Shown here: positions 28,301 to 36,860 of the stretch, in pieces
Layout of the letters: every line of letters begins with the position of its first letter
Numbering within the stretch: the first letter of the stretch is position 1
Source: JAAYTD01 sp964472015
GTDB lineage: Bacteria; Bacteroidota; Ignavibacteria; Kapaibacteriales; UBA2268
Length of the DNA: 64,000 nt
Direction: 5' to 3'
Assembly (NCBI GenBank): GCA_964472015.1
Contig: CAYYIP010000009.1
Coordinates: 1 to 64,000 of the forward strand
Program-made: the position numbers and the translations under genes
The notes under the pieces: model-generated
What the model was told of the DNA's origin: nothing
The model's database searches: none
Seen by the model: only the letters and a program-made list of their open reading frames with translations

Positions 28301-28812
28301 ATACTAAAATCTTCATATTCAGTTCTTTTTATAAATAAAACTTTAAAAAAATCTATTAACCCATTTTCTAAATTATTATCTTCTTCTAATAAAAAATCAG
28401 TTTTAACTTCTTGATAAATACTTTCTTCTTCTAATAATTCTATTGGAATTTCAAAATTAGTTATGTAATTTATTAAATAACACAAGTTATCTTTATAAAA
28501 GTTAACTTGTAATTCGGTAGGACTAAAAGTATTGTTTTTTAATATATATTTACGAATAGTTTTAAATTTTATAAATTTAGATTTTATATCTTTAGATATA
28601 TTATACTTACTAATCACAGTAAGAAGTTTAGCATAATCAGTAAAAAAAGTACTATTGCTTTCTAATAATATATCAAAAAAAATGTTCTGTTGCTCCCACA
28701 ATTTACAAAATTTACTTCTTATAGATTCACTACTAACTTTTATACTATAAATATTTGCATATATATCATTTACTTTTTCTTCAAAACTTGTTAAATCTTT
28801 ATTATTTGTCAT
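25393..28812 (-). CDS. Dna2-like PD-(D/E)XK nuclease / SF1B helicase fusion
   Basis: 1139 residues. The N-terminal half carries a RecB-type nuclease core: YGLQGRLDLM (388-397, Asp395) and VVELKSGKP (407-415, Glu409 and Lys411), then a Q/Y motif region near 445-450. The C-terminal half is a UPF1/Dna2-type SF1B helicase. It has Walker A GPPGTGKT (767-774), motif II DEAT (878-881), GDEKQLPP (902-909), LTEQSRMS, TVERFQGSERDIIIYST and RKLNVVISRAREQFILLGN. No cysteine cluster like the Fe-S site of Dna2, Cas4 or AddB was seen. A role in DNA end or flap processing, repair or defence is inferred. It begins 3 bp after bioD as the last gene of the scpB-bio unit. Confidence 0.88.
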   Translation of the reverse strand: MTNNKDLTSFEEKVNDIYANIYSIKVSSESIRSKFCKLWEQQNIFFDILLESNSTFFTDYAKLLTVISKYNISKDIKSKFIKFKTIRKYILKNNTFSPTELQVNFYKDNLCYLINYITNFEIPIELLEEESIYQEVKTDFLLEEDNNLENGLIDFFKVLFIKRTEYEDFSILTCIDEEANKVNIILSKSVNNMLIMAWKYSNILFFNLKKIELDILLRKSHIIYESLYKEIEQSEDKLSYCYLVTSKTIAVLEPDFLIDVTEICLCFNKGIESPIIPIIKKFISLSTNDLFLKGNIVNELFDILLENKDCDFNHALSISINKHSLSFLVVQNAFISNSIIKEENSIVKFIRSWRSYFFSIFKMLYDIIIKNYSSTENYIEPTFMSYKYGLQGRLDLMTIDKEKNINVVELKSGKPPTSTIQVNVGLNELENQTLFLPLWINHYIQIVCYNILLRATYKNRKGNSSILYANTAIDNKLRCIIDDNEFVHRDIINNRNWIVAYYRELSLKNTSIFNECFNAEQMNSMSKFLKNDIESFYIKLNRLSDIEKRYFTEQVAFITKEIFSNKVGYYSDRQNRTDSISSFWLTAFEEKQQNLSIISDLTFSPEESDFEQLHLKFKKSSNDKFSIFRVGDICRIYPQKIFINETDDINLVSEKQLLRGVIVAITETTIEVSLRNKFIQKASLSKNLWCIEKDYMESANSALYNSLNNFIFNIFDNKDYILGLKEANICYNDEINDYINNIQDLDEEKKIIIKKAIGSKNYFLIQGPPGTGKTSFILRYLVKVLIEKTDENILLLANTNRAVDEICSALLKISNDFPFIKLGHDRVSNYKENLICFIPYDQLDDKIRNTRVFVSTVATANKTDEIFELKKFDTIIIDEATQILEVQIVGLLSKVNRFIMIGDEKQLPPISTVSDKELMIEDATLNSIEFNNLKDSLFERLLRLSKKNSWNVYGLLTEQSRMSMNVMKLCNTLFYKNRLKKRTDVVKNNLKNVFINTEIEKYVSKVNMQEVDIVINLINSIEFNELLEKKTIGVISPWRLQCNEIYKRLTAEQKNKITVDTVERFQGSERDIIIYSTATNNSFLLDLLSVTKIIDGIEVDRKLNVVISRAREQFILLGNRELLSKKQVYRKLIELIETK

Positions 28813-28815
28813 AAA

Positions 28816-29460
28816 CTATAAAATAGGTAATCTGAGTAATTTTGTTATAAAAAAATCTCGTTCTATGTATTTTTTTATAAAATTAAAATTATCTTCCTTT
28901 ATAAATTCATCATTTTTATTTTCATTATAATCATTAAAAATAACCATTTCTAATTTTATATTATATTTCTTTATAACTTCAAAATTTAAAAGTGTTTGAC
29001 TTAATGCACCTAATTTTCCAGAAGTAACAAGTATTAAAGGATATTTCTTTTCTACAATATAATCTAATATATAATAATTTTCAAAAATAGGAACCATTAA
29101 TCCACCAGCCCCTTCAATTAAAACACGTTCATATCTGTTTATAAGAATATTAGTAGCATCACTTATTTGTTTTAAATCTATATTATAGTTATCTATTTTA
29201 GCAGCAAGATGCGGTGAACAAGGATATGAAAGTATTATAGGCATAGTAATGCGTTCTTTATCTTCTATTGTATATCCAATCCCCATAATTTTCCTATGAA
29301 TATCAATATCTTCTGAGTATCCAATATTCCCTGTTTGTATAAATTTTTGAGTAATTGTTTTATATCCTTCGGACATCCATAAACTTGCAAGATAACCAGT
29401 AGCATAACTCTTCCCTATATTTGTATCAATTCCAGTTACAAAATAAACTTTATTCTCCAT
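28816..29460 (-). CDS. bioD: Dethiobiotin synthetase
   Basis: Third step of the biotin ring pathway: ATP- and CO2-dependent ring closure of 7,8-diaminopelargonate to dethiobiotin. 214 residues. P-loop VTGIDTNIGKSYATG (8-22) with the bioD-type GxxTxxGKS spacing, FIQTG (40-44), and LIEGAGGLMVPIFENY, the second substrate-binding block. The ATG at 29460 overlaps nothing and lies 2 bp after bioC. The helicase gene follows after 3 bp. Confidence 0.94.
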   Translation of the reverse strand: MENKVYFVTGIDTNIGKSYATGYLASLWMSEGYKTITQKFIQTGNIGYSEDIDIHRKIMGIGYTIEDKERITMPIILSYPCSPHLAAKIDNYNIDLKQISDATNILINRYERVLIEGAGGLMVPIFENYYILDYIVEKKYPLILVTSGKLGALSQTLLNFEVIKKYNIKLEMVIFNDYNENKNDEFIKEDNFNFIKKYIERDFFITKLLRLPIL

Positions 29461-29462
29461 AA

Positions 29463-30227
29463 TTATCTCTTCTTCTTTGCAATAATAAAAATTGGATGAT
29501 ATGTTAATAATACTTTATCATTAAACTTATAATCATATAATTTAAAAAAATTAAAAATATCACTTTTTAACCACATCTTATTATTATAAGCGTTAACACC
29601 CGTTTTTTTACAATGCAATAATACATCCAATGGCATATCAAAATATAAAGTATAAATATCTTCTTTTATTAAACTTATATGAAATTTTTTATCTAACATA
29701 TCTTTTAATTCATTAATATTACGATAAACTAATGTATCAGTCTCTATTAAATGTCTAAATTCCTTAAAATGAGTCTTTCCAAACGTAGTTAAAATTAATA
29801 AACCATTTTCACTCAATGCATTATAACATTTTTGGAAAAAATTTGGTAAATTTTCAAACCATTGTATAGTAGAAGTAGAAATAATTACATCTATATAATT
29901 CCCAAAATTTAATTTTTCTGCATCACCAATTATAAAATCAACATTAATATTAAATTTTTCAAATAATATTTTATTATAATAATTCTTAACTCCTTCACAA
30001 ATATCATTTAATAATAAATAATTCGGATTAAATAACTCTATTAAATTATTTGTTAATAAGCCAGTTCCACAACCAATTTCTAAAACTTTACTTACTTTAT
30101 TATCTAAATTAAGGTCTTTTATATCACGAACAAGCCTATTTATTATATTTTTTTGAATTACTGCCTCTTTATTATAAGTTTTTAAAGATTTCGTAAAACG
30201 TTGTATTATCAATTGTTTATCAATCAT
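29463..30227 (-). CDS. bioC: Malonyl-ACP O-methyltransferase BioC
   Basis: SAM-dependent methyltransferase that methylates malonyl-ACP so that fatty acid synthesis can build a pimeloyl chain. 254 residues. N-terminal RFTKSLKTYNKEAVIQ (10-25) is the BioC-type opening. Motif I VLEIGCGTGLLTNNL and post-motif INVDFIIGDAEKLNF are followed by DVIISTSTIQWFENLPNF and GLLILTTFGKTHFKEF. Context, between bioG and bioD, settles the identity over other methyltransferases. Confidence 0.92.
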   Translation of the reverse strand: MIDKQLIIQRFTKSLKTYNKEAVIQKNIINRLVRDIKDLNLDNKVSKVLEIGCGTGLLTNNLIELFNPNYLLLNDICEGVKNYYNKILFEKFNINVDFIIGDAEKLNFGNYIDVIISTSTIQWFENLPNFFQKCYNALSENGLLILTTFGKTHFKEFRHLIETDTLVYRNINELKDMLDKKFHISLIKEDIYTLYFDMPLDVLLHCKKTGVNAYNNKMWLKSDIFNFFKLYDYKFNDKVLLTYHPIFIIAKKKR

Positions 30228-30248
30228 ATTTTTCTAAAAAATCAAATT

Positions 30249-30902
30249 CTAAGCAATATCTAAAACTATTTTCTGTAATAACTCTAAATCGTAATGTGCT
30301 ACATCAACTATAATCTTATAAGTACTTTCATTCCAAGCATTTTGCTGATTTTTAGGTAAAAAAATCCTATCATTAATACCTATATAAGCTTTCTGCCAAA
30401 AAAAACTATCAACATTTTTATCAATATTTTCATTAATAAAAAATAATTCTTTTCTTAAATGCTCTATATCTACTTTCTCATTTTTTATGTTAAAATCCTC
30501 AAAAGCCGTTTTTGTATTGCACATACGGAATTGAAATTTTTTTAAATTTTGTTCATTCAAATTTTTCGCTGTATTTATAAATAATTGTTTATTAATTCCA
30601 TATTCATTATCTATAGGATATGGAGTACCATTTATAGCTACTGTCTTATTTATTTTTTCAGTTTTATTATTACTAAAATAATAAGAAGCTGCCCAAACTC
30701 CTAACGACCATCCTATAATATTAATAGTTTTATATTTTAAAATTATATCTGTAAATAATTCTAAGTTACTATAATCATAGACAATCAACAAATCACATAG
30801 ATTTGTTTTAAACTCTTTATATAATTTTGGTGTTGTAGACCACCCTGTAAAAATAATTATAAGCTCTTCTAAGTACTTATTTACAATAAAACTAGATTTC
30901 AT
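30249..30902 (-). CDS. bioG: Pimeloyl-ACP methyl ester esterase BioG
   Basis: Removes the methyl group from pimeloyl-ACP methyl ester, ending BioC-dependent chain building. 217 residues, alpha/beta hydrolase of the BioG (DUF452) type. LIIIFTGWSTTP (14-25), nucleophile elbow IIGWSLGVWAASY with Ser66, Asp178 in GINDRIFLP and His203 in VAHYDLE form a complete triad in the expected order. It replaces BioH, which works with the same BioC. It sits between bioF and bioC. Confidence 0.9.
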   Translation of the reverse strand: MKSSFIVNKYLEELIIIFTGWSTTPKLYKEFKTNLCDLLIVYDYSNLELFTDIILKYKTINIIGWSLGVWAASYYFSNNKTEKINKTVAINGTPYPIDNEYGINKQLFINTAKNLNEQNLKKFQFRMCNTKTAFEDFNIKNEKVDIEHLRKELFFINENIDKNVDSFFWQKAYIGINDRIFLPKNQQNAWNESTYKIIVDVAHYDLELLQKIVLDIA

Positions 30903-30941
30903 TTAAACTATCTAAAACTTAATAATAAATATTTTTTAATA

Positions 30942-32090
30942 TTATATATATTTAATAATAGATTTTATTTCTTCAAAATTCATACTTGCATTTAATGAAA
31001 AACGTAATCTAGCAGTACCTTCCGGAACAGTCGGCGGTCTAACTGCTAATACATATATATTATGTTTTAATAAATCATTTGACTTTTCTATTGCTATTTT
31101 ATTTTCTTTTACTATAACTGGAATTATTTGAGACTTAGAATTATTAACATATCCTTTATTTTTTATTTCAGAATTAAAATATTCAGATAATTTATTTAAT
31201 AATATACGTTTATCATTATAATTAATTAGATTATTCATAATAAAAAAAGTCCATAATATATTTATTGGCGGTAAAGCAGTAGAAAAAATAAAAGATCGCA
31301 TTTTATTTATTAAAAAATTACGTACTACCTCTTTACATACAACAAAAGCACCAACAGATGCTATTGCTTTTCCAAAAGTTCCAACTAAAAAATCTATTTC
31401 TGAAATACATTCACACTCTTCTGCAACTCCTAATCCTTTTTTCCCAACAACACCTACTGCATGTGCCTCATCAACATATAATAAAATATTAGAATACCTA
31501 TTTTTTATTTCAATTAATTTTAATATATCCGATTTGTCTCCATCCATGCTAAAAATACTCTCTGTAACAATAATAATTTGCTCATATAAATTATAATTAT
31601 TTTTTATTATATCTTCTAAATGTTCATAGTCATTATGTCTATATCTAAAAAAATTACATCTACTTAAAATAATTCCATCTATAATACTAGCATGAACAAA
31701 TTTATCTGCTACAATTAATGTTTTATTATTAGAAATAGCAGGAATAATACCAACATTCATATGATACCCACTATTAAATATTAATGCAGCTTCAGAACAA
31801 TATAAAGAACACAATAAATTTTCCAACTCTTCATATATTTTAATTTTTCCACCTAATAACCTTGAAGAAGAAGAAGTAAATGAATATTTATCTATATCTA
31901 TATTTTTATAGAATTTATCTCGTAAAGAAACATCAATCCCTAATCCAAGATAATCATTAGAGGTAAAATTCAATAATAATTGACCTCCAATATCTACATA
32001 TTTACCTCTATTTTCAGCAATAGGTAAAAAACGTAAATTAGAATTAATAGCAAGTTCATTAATAGTCCTTTGAAAATTACATAAACTCAT
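30942..32090 (-). CDS. bioF: 8-amino-7-oxononanoate synthase
   Basis: PLP enzyme joining pimeloyl-ACP and L-alanine. I place the start at the ATG at 32090 (MSLCNFQRTI), giving 382 residues. An upstream in-frame TTG at 32120 would overlap bioA by 20 bp and adds an atypical hydrophobic leader. Features include NFTSNDYLGLG, FNSGYHMNVGIIPA, ESIFSMDGD, VDEAHAVGVVGKKGLG and the PLP lysine in GTFGKAIASVGAF. RLRFSLNASMNFEEI closes the protein. It begins 10 bp after bioA. Confidence 0.94.
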   Translation of the reverse strand: MSLCNFQRTINELAINSNLRFLPIAENRGKYVDIGGQLLLNFTSNDYLGLGIDVSLRDKFYKNIDIDKYSFTSSSSRLLGGKIKIYEELENLLCSLYCSEAALIFNSGYHMNVGIIPAISNNKTLIVADKFVHASIIDGIILSRCNFFRYRHNDYEHLEDIIKNNYNLYEQIIIVTESIFSMDGDKSDILKLIEIKNRYSNILLYVDEAHAVGVVGKKGLGVAEECECISEIDFLVGTFGKAIASVGAFVVCKEVVRNFLINKMRSFIFSTALPPINILWTFFIMNNLINYNDKRILLNKLSEYFNSEIKNKGYVNNSKSQIIPVIVKENKIAIEKSNDLLKHNIYVLAVRPPTVPEGTARLRFSLNASMNFEEIKSIIKYI

Positions 32091-32100
32091 ATAAATATAT

Positions 32101-33372
32101 CTAATTAAATTCAGAAACAATTTTTATTAATTTAGAAGTTAAAAAATTCAATTGTGAATTTGAAATTATAAAAGGTGGCATTATATATATTAATTTTCCA
32201 AAAGGTCTAACCCAAATTCCTTCTTCTACAAATCTACGTTGTATTTTAGCTAAATCTATTATTTGCTTTGTCTCTATAACACCAATTGCACCGAGAACTC
32301 GTACTTCTTTAACAATATCTAAATTTTCAGCTGGTTTTAATTCATTTTTTAACTGAGATTCTATATTTTTAACTTGTATTTTCCAATTATTTTTAATTAA
32401 TAATTCAATAGATGCTTTCGCTATTGCACAAGCTAATGGATTAGCCATAAAAGTAGGACCATGCATAAAGGCATATGGTTCATTATTAGAAATTGTATCA
32501 GCAATATCATTTGAAGTTAAAACTGCAGACATTGTCATATATCCGCCCGTTAACGCTTTTCCAATACACATAATATCAGGAATTACTTTAGTATATTCAT
32601 AAGCAAATAATTTTCCTGTTCTTCCAAAGCCAGTTGCAATTTCATCAAATATTACTAATATATCATTATCCTTACATAATTTATAAGTTTGATTTAAAAA
32701 TTCAGGGCTGTAAAAATACATTCCACCTGCACCTTGTACAATAGGTTCTAATATCAATGCTGCAATATCATTTTTATGTATATCTATAATATGCTTTACT
32801 TCATTTATATCATTTAAATTAAATTTATCATTAAATTTTGAAATCGGATGATTAATAAAATATCTTTTTGATAAGTCTGCTCCAAATATATTATGCATTC
32901 CGGTTACTGGATCACAAACACTCATAGCATTCCAGGTATCACCATGATATCCTGAACGAAGGGTTATAAAATTTGTTTTATTAGGACGTTTTTTTGCATA
33001 CCAATATTGAATAGCCATTTTCATAGCTATTTCAACAGCAACCGAACCAGTATCAGCATAAAATATTTTTTGAAATTTAGAAGATACTATACTTAATAAT
33101 AATTTTCCTAATTCAATAGCAGGCAAATGAGTAATCCCGCCAAACATAATATGCGACATTAAATCTAACTGTTTTTTTGCAGCTTTATTTATATAATCGT
33201 TATTATATCCATGTACTGCTGCCCACCAAGATGACATTCCGTCAATTAAATGTTTTCCATTATATAATTCTAGTTCAACTCCTTTTGCACTTTTAACTAA
33301 ATATGTAGGCAAAGGATTAGTTGTTGATGTATAAGGATGCCATAAATGTTCTTTATCAAATATATCTATCAT
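32101..33372 (-). CDS. bioA: Adenosylmethionine-8-amino-7-oxononanoate aminotransferase
   Basis: PLP transaminase that makes 7,8-diaminopelargonate, with SAM as the usual amino donor. 423 residues. HLWHPYTSTTNPLP (9-22) and GMSSWWAAVHGYN are BioA hallmarks. Also FYADTGSVAVEIAMKMA, SGYHGDTWNAMSV, FDEIATGFGRTGKLFAYE, the PLP lysine in CIGKALTGGYMTMSAVL, and HGPTFMANPLACA. It starts 30 bp after bioB. Confidence 0.96.
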   Translation of the reverse strand: MIDIFDKEHLWHPYTSTTNPLPTYLVKSAKGVELELYNGKHLIDGMSSWWAAVHGYNNDYINKAAKKQLDLMSHIMFGGITHLPAIELGKLLLSIVSSKFQKIFYADTGSVAVEIAMKMAIQYWYAKKRPNKTNFITLRSGYHGDTWNAMSVCDPVTGMHNIFGADLSKRYFINHPISKFNDKFNLNDINEVKHIIDIHKNDIAALILEPIVQGAGGMYFYSPEFLNQTYKLCKDNDILVIFDEIATGFGRTGKLFAYEYTKVIPDIMCIGKALTGGYMTMSAVLTSNDIADTISNNEPYAFMHGPTFMANPLACAIAKASIELLIKNNWKIQVKNIESQLKNELKPAENLDIVKEVRVLGAIGVIETKQIIDLAKIQRRFVEEGIWVRPFGKLIYIMPPFIISNSQLNFLTSKLIKIVSEFN

Positions 33373-33402
33373 CTTATTTTTATTATTGTAATTTATAATA
33401 TA

Positions 33403-34371
33403 TTATAATAAATAACCAGTTTTTTTGATTAGTTTTTTATCCTCACTTATATCACATCCCGTTGTTGTTAACATATCACCAACTATAGCAGAATTAATTC
33501 CTATTTTCATCGCTCGTTCCATTGTATCCCTTGATAAAGATATACGACCTCCTGCAAAACGTAAATCTGCCATAGGAAGTATTATACGGAAAATAGCAAC
33601 TGTTAAAAGAAACTCATCTACAGATAAAGGTTTTTGATTTTCAAGAGATGTTCCTTTTATAGGAATTAATATATTAATAGGTATACTATTAACATTTAGT
33701 TCTCTCAAAGCGGTCGCAAATTCTACACGTTGTTTCATACTTTCACCCATTCCAATAATCCCACCAGAACAAATCTCCATACCAACATTTAAAGCAAATT
33801 TCAATGTATTAACTTTCTGTTCAACTGTATGTGTTGTACATAAATAAGGGAAAAAAGATGGAGCTGTTTCTAAGTTACAATGATAACGTATAATCCCTGC
33901 TGCTTTTAACTCTTTTAAATCATTTTCCGATAACAACCCTAATGAAGCACATATATTTATATTTGTCCTTTCTTTTATATAAAAAACTATTTCACAAATT
34001 TGCTCTAACTCTTGTTTTGTTAATCTGCGCCCAGATGTAACCAATGAAAAACGATTTACACCCTGTTCTTGGTTATGTAATGCTAATTTATAACACTCTT
34101 CTTTTGATAATATATCATATACTTTTACTACAGAATTACTGTATATTGACTGTGAACACCATTTACAATTTTCAGTACATTTCCCACTTTTCGCATTAAT
34201 AATAGAACACATATCAAAAACTTTTGTCTTTTTTTTATTTGTTATTCTAGACGCAAAACTATATAGTTTTTCTTGTTCATTATCAGCAAGAAGTTGTAAT
34301 ACTTCTTCTTCAGTTATTAGAATATTATTTAATATTTTTTCTTCTGCTTCTTTTATTGTTATATTTAACAT
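33403..34371 (-). CDS. bioB: Biotin synthase
   Basis: Radical SAM enzyme that inserts sulphur into dethiobiotin. 322 residues. The radical SAM cluster is CTENCKWC (Cys65, Cys69, Cys72), the [4Fe-4S] motif CX3CX2C. Further blocks are GVNRFSLVTSGR, YHCNLETAPSFF, EICSGGIIGMGES (with a cysteine for the auxiliary cluster region) and RFAGGRISLSRD. With bioA, F, G, C and D downstream, the late pathway is complete. scpB precedes it by 23 bp. Confidence 0.96.
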   Translation of the reverse strand: MLNITIKEAEEKILNNILITEEEVLQLLADNEQEKLYSFASRITNKKKTKVFDMCSIINAKSGKCTENCKWCSQSIYSNSVVKVYDILSKEECYKLALHNQEQGVNRFSLVTSGRRLTKQELEQICEIVFYIKERTNINICASLGLLSENDLKELKAAGIIRYHCNLETAPSFFPYLCTTHTVEQKVNTLKFALNVGMEICSGGIIGMGESMKQRVEFATALRELNVNSIPINILIPIKGTSLENQKPLSVDEFLLTVAIFRIILPMADLRFAGGRISLSRDTMERAMKIGINSAIVGDMLTTTGCDISEDKKLIKKTGYLL

Positions 34372-34394
34372 TTTATTTTATTACTTATTTATAT

Positions 34395-35285
34395 TTATTT
34401 TACATCTTGTTTTGAAATTTCTTTTTCTATATCTACATTTTCAATATCTGTTATATTTATATTAGAAATTTCTTTAAGTTTATTTACATCTTCTTGAGTT
34501 ACATTTAAAGTTATTGAATTTACATTAGGTTCTGTTTGTAATTTTTGCTCAATTATTTCCTCTAAATCACGTAATTTTGGAAGTTCAATTAATGAACTTA
34601 ATCCAAAAGTTTTTAAAAAATTATCTGTTGTAACATATAATAAGGGTTTTCCAATAACATCTTTATGTCCAGCAGTAATAACAAGCTGTTTTTCCATTAA
34701 ATTATTTATTACTTCTACTGAACTCATTACGCCCCGTATTTTATCAATTTCTTGTCTTGTTACTGGTTGCTTATATGCTATTATTGCTAAAGTTTCTAAC
34801 TGTACATTAGAAAATTTTTTTGCAGATTTTAATTTTAACATCTTATGTACTAATTCGCCGTATTGAGGTAACGTAACAAATTGATAACCACCAGCATAAT
34901 TAATAATTTTATAAGGTCTATTAGAAGAAAATAATTCATTATTTATTTCATCAATCATTTCCCTAATATCTGATATATAAAAATTTGCTTCTGCAGCAAT
35001 TGTCTCTAAAGCAGCAATTATTTCCTTGTTTGGATTTGTTGTTAATAATTTATTAGAATATATATCATCTGTAATATTTCCTATTTCTTCAAGATTATTA
35101 TAATATACATTATCCTTATTTTTATTCTGCTTAATTATCGGTAATTCTGTATCAGAAAGTACAATTGAAAATATATTTTTTTCTGTAAGTAATTCATCTG
35201 GATTAGCAGCAAAAATAAGCGCTTCTATAATAGAACGCTGTACATCTCGAGTTAAAGATAAAAATAATGGTAACGTAGCTTTCAT
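34395..35285 (-). CDS. scpB: Segregation and condensation protein B
   Basis: Kleisin-associated winged-helix protein of the SMC-ScpAB complex, acting in chromosome compaction. 296 residues, longer than usual (about 200). The family core is present: RSIIEALIFAANPDELL (18-34), GYQFVTLPQYGELVHKML, FSNVQLETLAIIAYKQPVTR and IDKIRGVMSSVEVINNLMEK. The extra length comes from an insertion near 50-85 and a 50-residue acidic tail. scpA is not adjacent. It opens the scpB-bio-helicase unit; the promoter should be in the 59-107 bp upstream, where I see only A/T runs. Confidence 0.9.
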   Translation of the reverse strand: MKATLPLFLSLTRDVQRSIIEALIFAANPDELLTEKNIFSIVLSDTELPIIKQNKNKDNVYYNNLEEIGNITDDIYSNKLLTTNPNKEIIAALETIAAEANFYISDIREMIDEINNELFSSNRPYKIINYAGGYQFVTLPQYGELVHKMLKLKSAKKFSNVQLETLAIIAYKQPVTRQEIDKIRGVMSSVEVINNLMEKQLVITAGHKDVIGKPLLYVTTDNFLKTFGLSSLIELPKLRDLEEIIEQKLQTEPNVNSITLNVTQEDVNKLKEISNINITDIENVDIEKEISKQDVK

Positions 35286-35392
35286 TTTTTATAAATTTAT
35301 ATTTTATAAATATATAATTTAAATTATTATAATTACATTTTTTTTTGTATTTTAAAAATATTTTAATTTTTAAAATACTATTTTTTTATGAT

Positions 35393-36700
35393 ATGAAAAA
35401 ATTTATATTAAATATTTTTAATCCTATTTTAATATTTTCAAATATAAAAAAAATAAAAAAATTAAACTTTCTTTTTACTATATCTATAATATTTGTTTTT
35501 ATAACAAACATATTAAAAACACAAACTTTTGATGAAATTGAATTGTTTGATGGAATTGTGCCTTTATATTCATATGGAATAGATACAACAGGACATTGGT
35601 GGGCTATTACTGAGCCTTTTTCTAATAGATACAGAGCTATTATTGATAAAAAAGAAAGTATGGTTTTTGATGATATTAGTAAAATTATTTTTGCTCCGGG
35701 AGGTAAAAGTTGGGGGTACTTTGGAAGTATAAGTGGCAATATATATATAGTAGATGAGCAAAAAGAAACTCTATTAGAAGGAGCTACTGATTTTGGTGAA
35801 ATAACATTTTCGCCAGATGGCACACAATGTGCATATTCTTATTTTAAAGTAAATATGGAAATAATACAATTACCTTTTAAAACAATAGAAGTACAAAACA
35901 GAACCAGTAAATTATTTATTGATAATACAGGATTATCATTTGCATTTATTGCAAATAGATTAAATATGCAAGTAATAAATATTAATGGAATTGAAACTTC
36001 TGGTTATAATGAAATAAAACCTATAGGATTTTGGCACACAGGTGAATTCATTTATGCTATAAGAAATGGAAATATTTGGGATATCATGCAAGGTAAAAAA
36101 AAATTAGGAGATTCTTTTGCTAAAATAATAGATGCTAAAATAAATAATACCGGAACAGTTATGGCTGTTCTTGTACAATTAAATACGGGTAAATGTATGT
36201 CAATTATGTTTTCTGAAGAATACACAGATCCTATTTATGGAAAAAATTACAACTATACATGGGGATTATCATTACATCCTATATATCCACTTATAGGATT
36301 TATTGCAACAGATGCTTCTGCAAGAACATATGTAGTACAAAATCATACCGAATATTATACTGAAGGTGATATTAGTATTCCTTTTTATTCTTATGATGGC
36401 GAAGAATTAATTTTTATTGATGAAGGAAATTTTAATCCCTATTTAAATATAAATGGACGTAGGCATCCTGTTTATTTAGAAATATCAACAGAAACTCCAA
36501 TAGCAAAAAAACCAAAAAGTTCAACTTTTGCGTATTCCACAGCTACTACACTACTTGTGCAATATTATGAACAAAATAAATATTATACTGGTTTTATGAC
36601 TGATAATACAAGTGAAACTATTTGGAATTGGCGTACAGAAGAATATCAAACATTAGGTAATATACGTGATAGATTATATTTAATAAAATGTAAACCTTAA
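35393..36700 (+). CDS. Exported beta-propeller (PD40-like) protein
   Basis: I place the start at the ATG at 35393 (MKKFILNIFN), giving 435 residues; a TTG at 35345 in frame is less likely. The N-terminus has a hydrophobic export segment at about 24-39 (LFTISIIFVFITNIL). The rest is made of repeating strands with PD40/WD40-like blocks, such as EITFSPDGTQCAYSYF, GLSLHPIYPLIGFIATDAS and FYSYDGEELIFIDEGN. These suggest a six- or seven-bladed propeller. Function unknown; Tol-Pal-associated TolB and DPP-like proteins share such blades, but no specific match is seen. It opens toward gpmI. Confidence 0.65.
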   Translation: MKKFILNIFNPILIFSNIKKIKKLNFLFTISIIFVFITNILKTQTFDEIELFDGIVPLYSYGIDTTGHWWAITEPFSNRYRAIIDKKESMVFDDISKIIFAPGGKSWGYFGSISGNIYIVDEQKETLLEGATDFGEITFSPDGTQCAYSYFKVNMEIIQLPFKTIEVQNRTSKLFIDNTGLSFAFIANRLNMQVININGIETSGYNEIKPIGFWHTGEFIYAIRNGNIWDIMQGKKKLGDSFAKIIDAKINNTGTVMAVLVQLNTGKCMSIMFSEEYTDPIYGKNYNYTWGLSLHPIYPLIGFIATDASARTYVVQNHTEYYTEGDISIPFYSYDGEELIFIDEGNFNPYLNINGRRHPVYLEISTETPIAKKPKSSTFAYSTATTLLVQYYEQNKYYTGFMTDNTSETIWNWRTEEYQTLGNIRDRLYLIKCKP

Positions 36701-36860
36701 TATTATTTTAAACATAATAAAAATATATAAAATAAATTTTATAAAATAATACAATTTTAATATAAAGAATTACGTATATTAAATAATAAAATGTTAATAA
36801 TATAACAATAATATTATTAAACAAATTAACTTAAATTTTAATATACTAAATACAAATAAT

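Noticed and set aside
25393..28812. Cas4/CRISPR or a named defence system around the nuclease-helicase
   Set aside because: Neighbours are biotin genes and purB; there is no Cas protein, array or recognised defence partner, and the Cas4 cysteine cluster is absent.
32090..32120. Longer bioF start at TTG 32120
   Set aside because: It would overlap bioA and add a hydrophobic decapeptide unlike BioF; ATG 32090 gives the family N-terminus.
35386..35823. 145-residue minus-strand frame in the propeller gene
   Set aside because: Antisense to a protein with propeller blade motifs and an export segment; no motif of its own.
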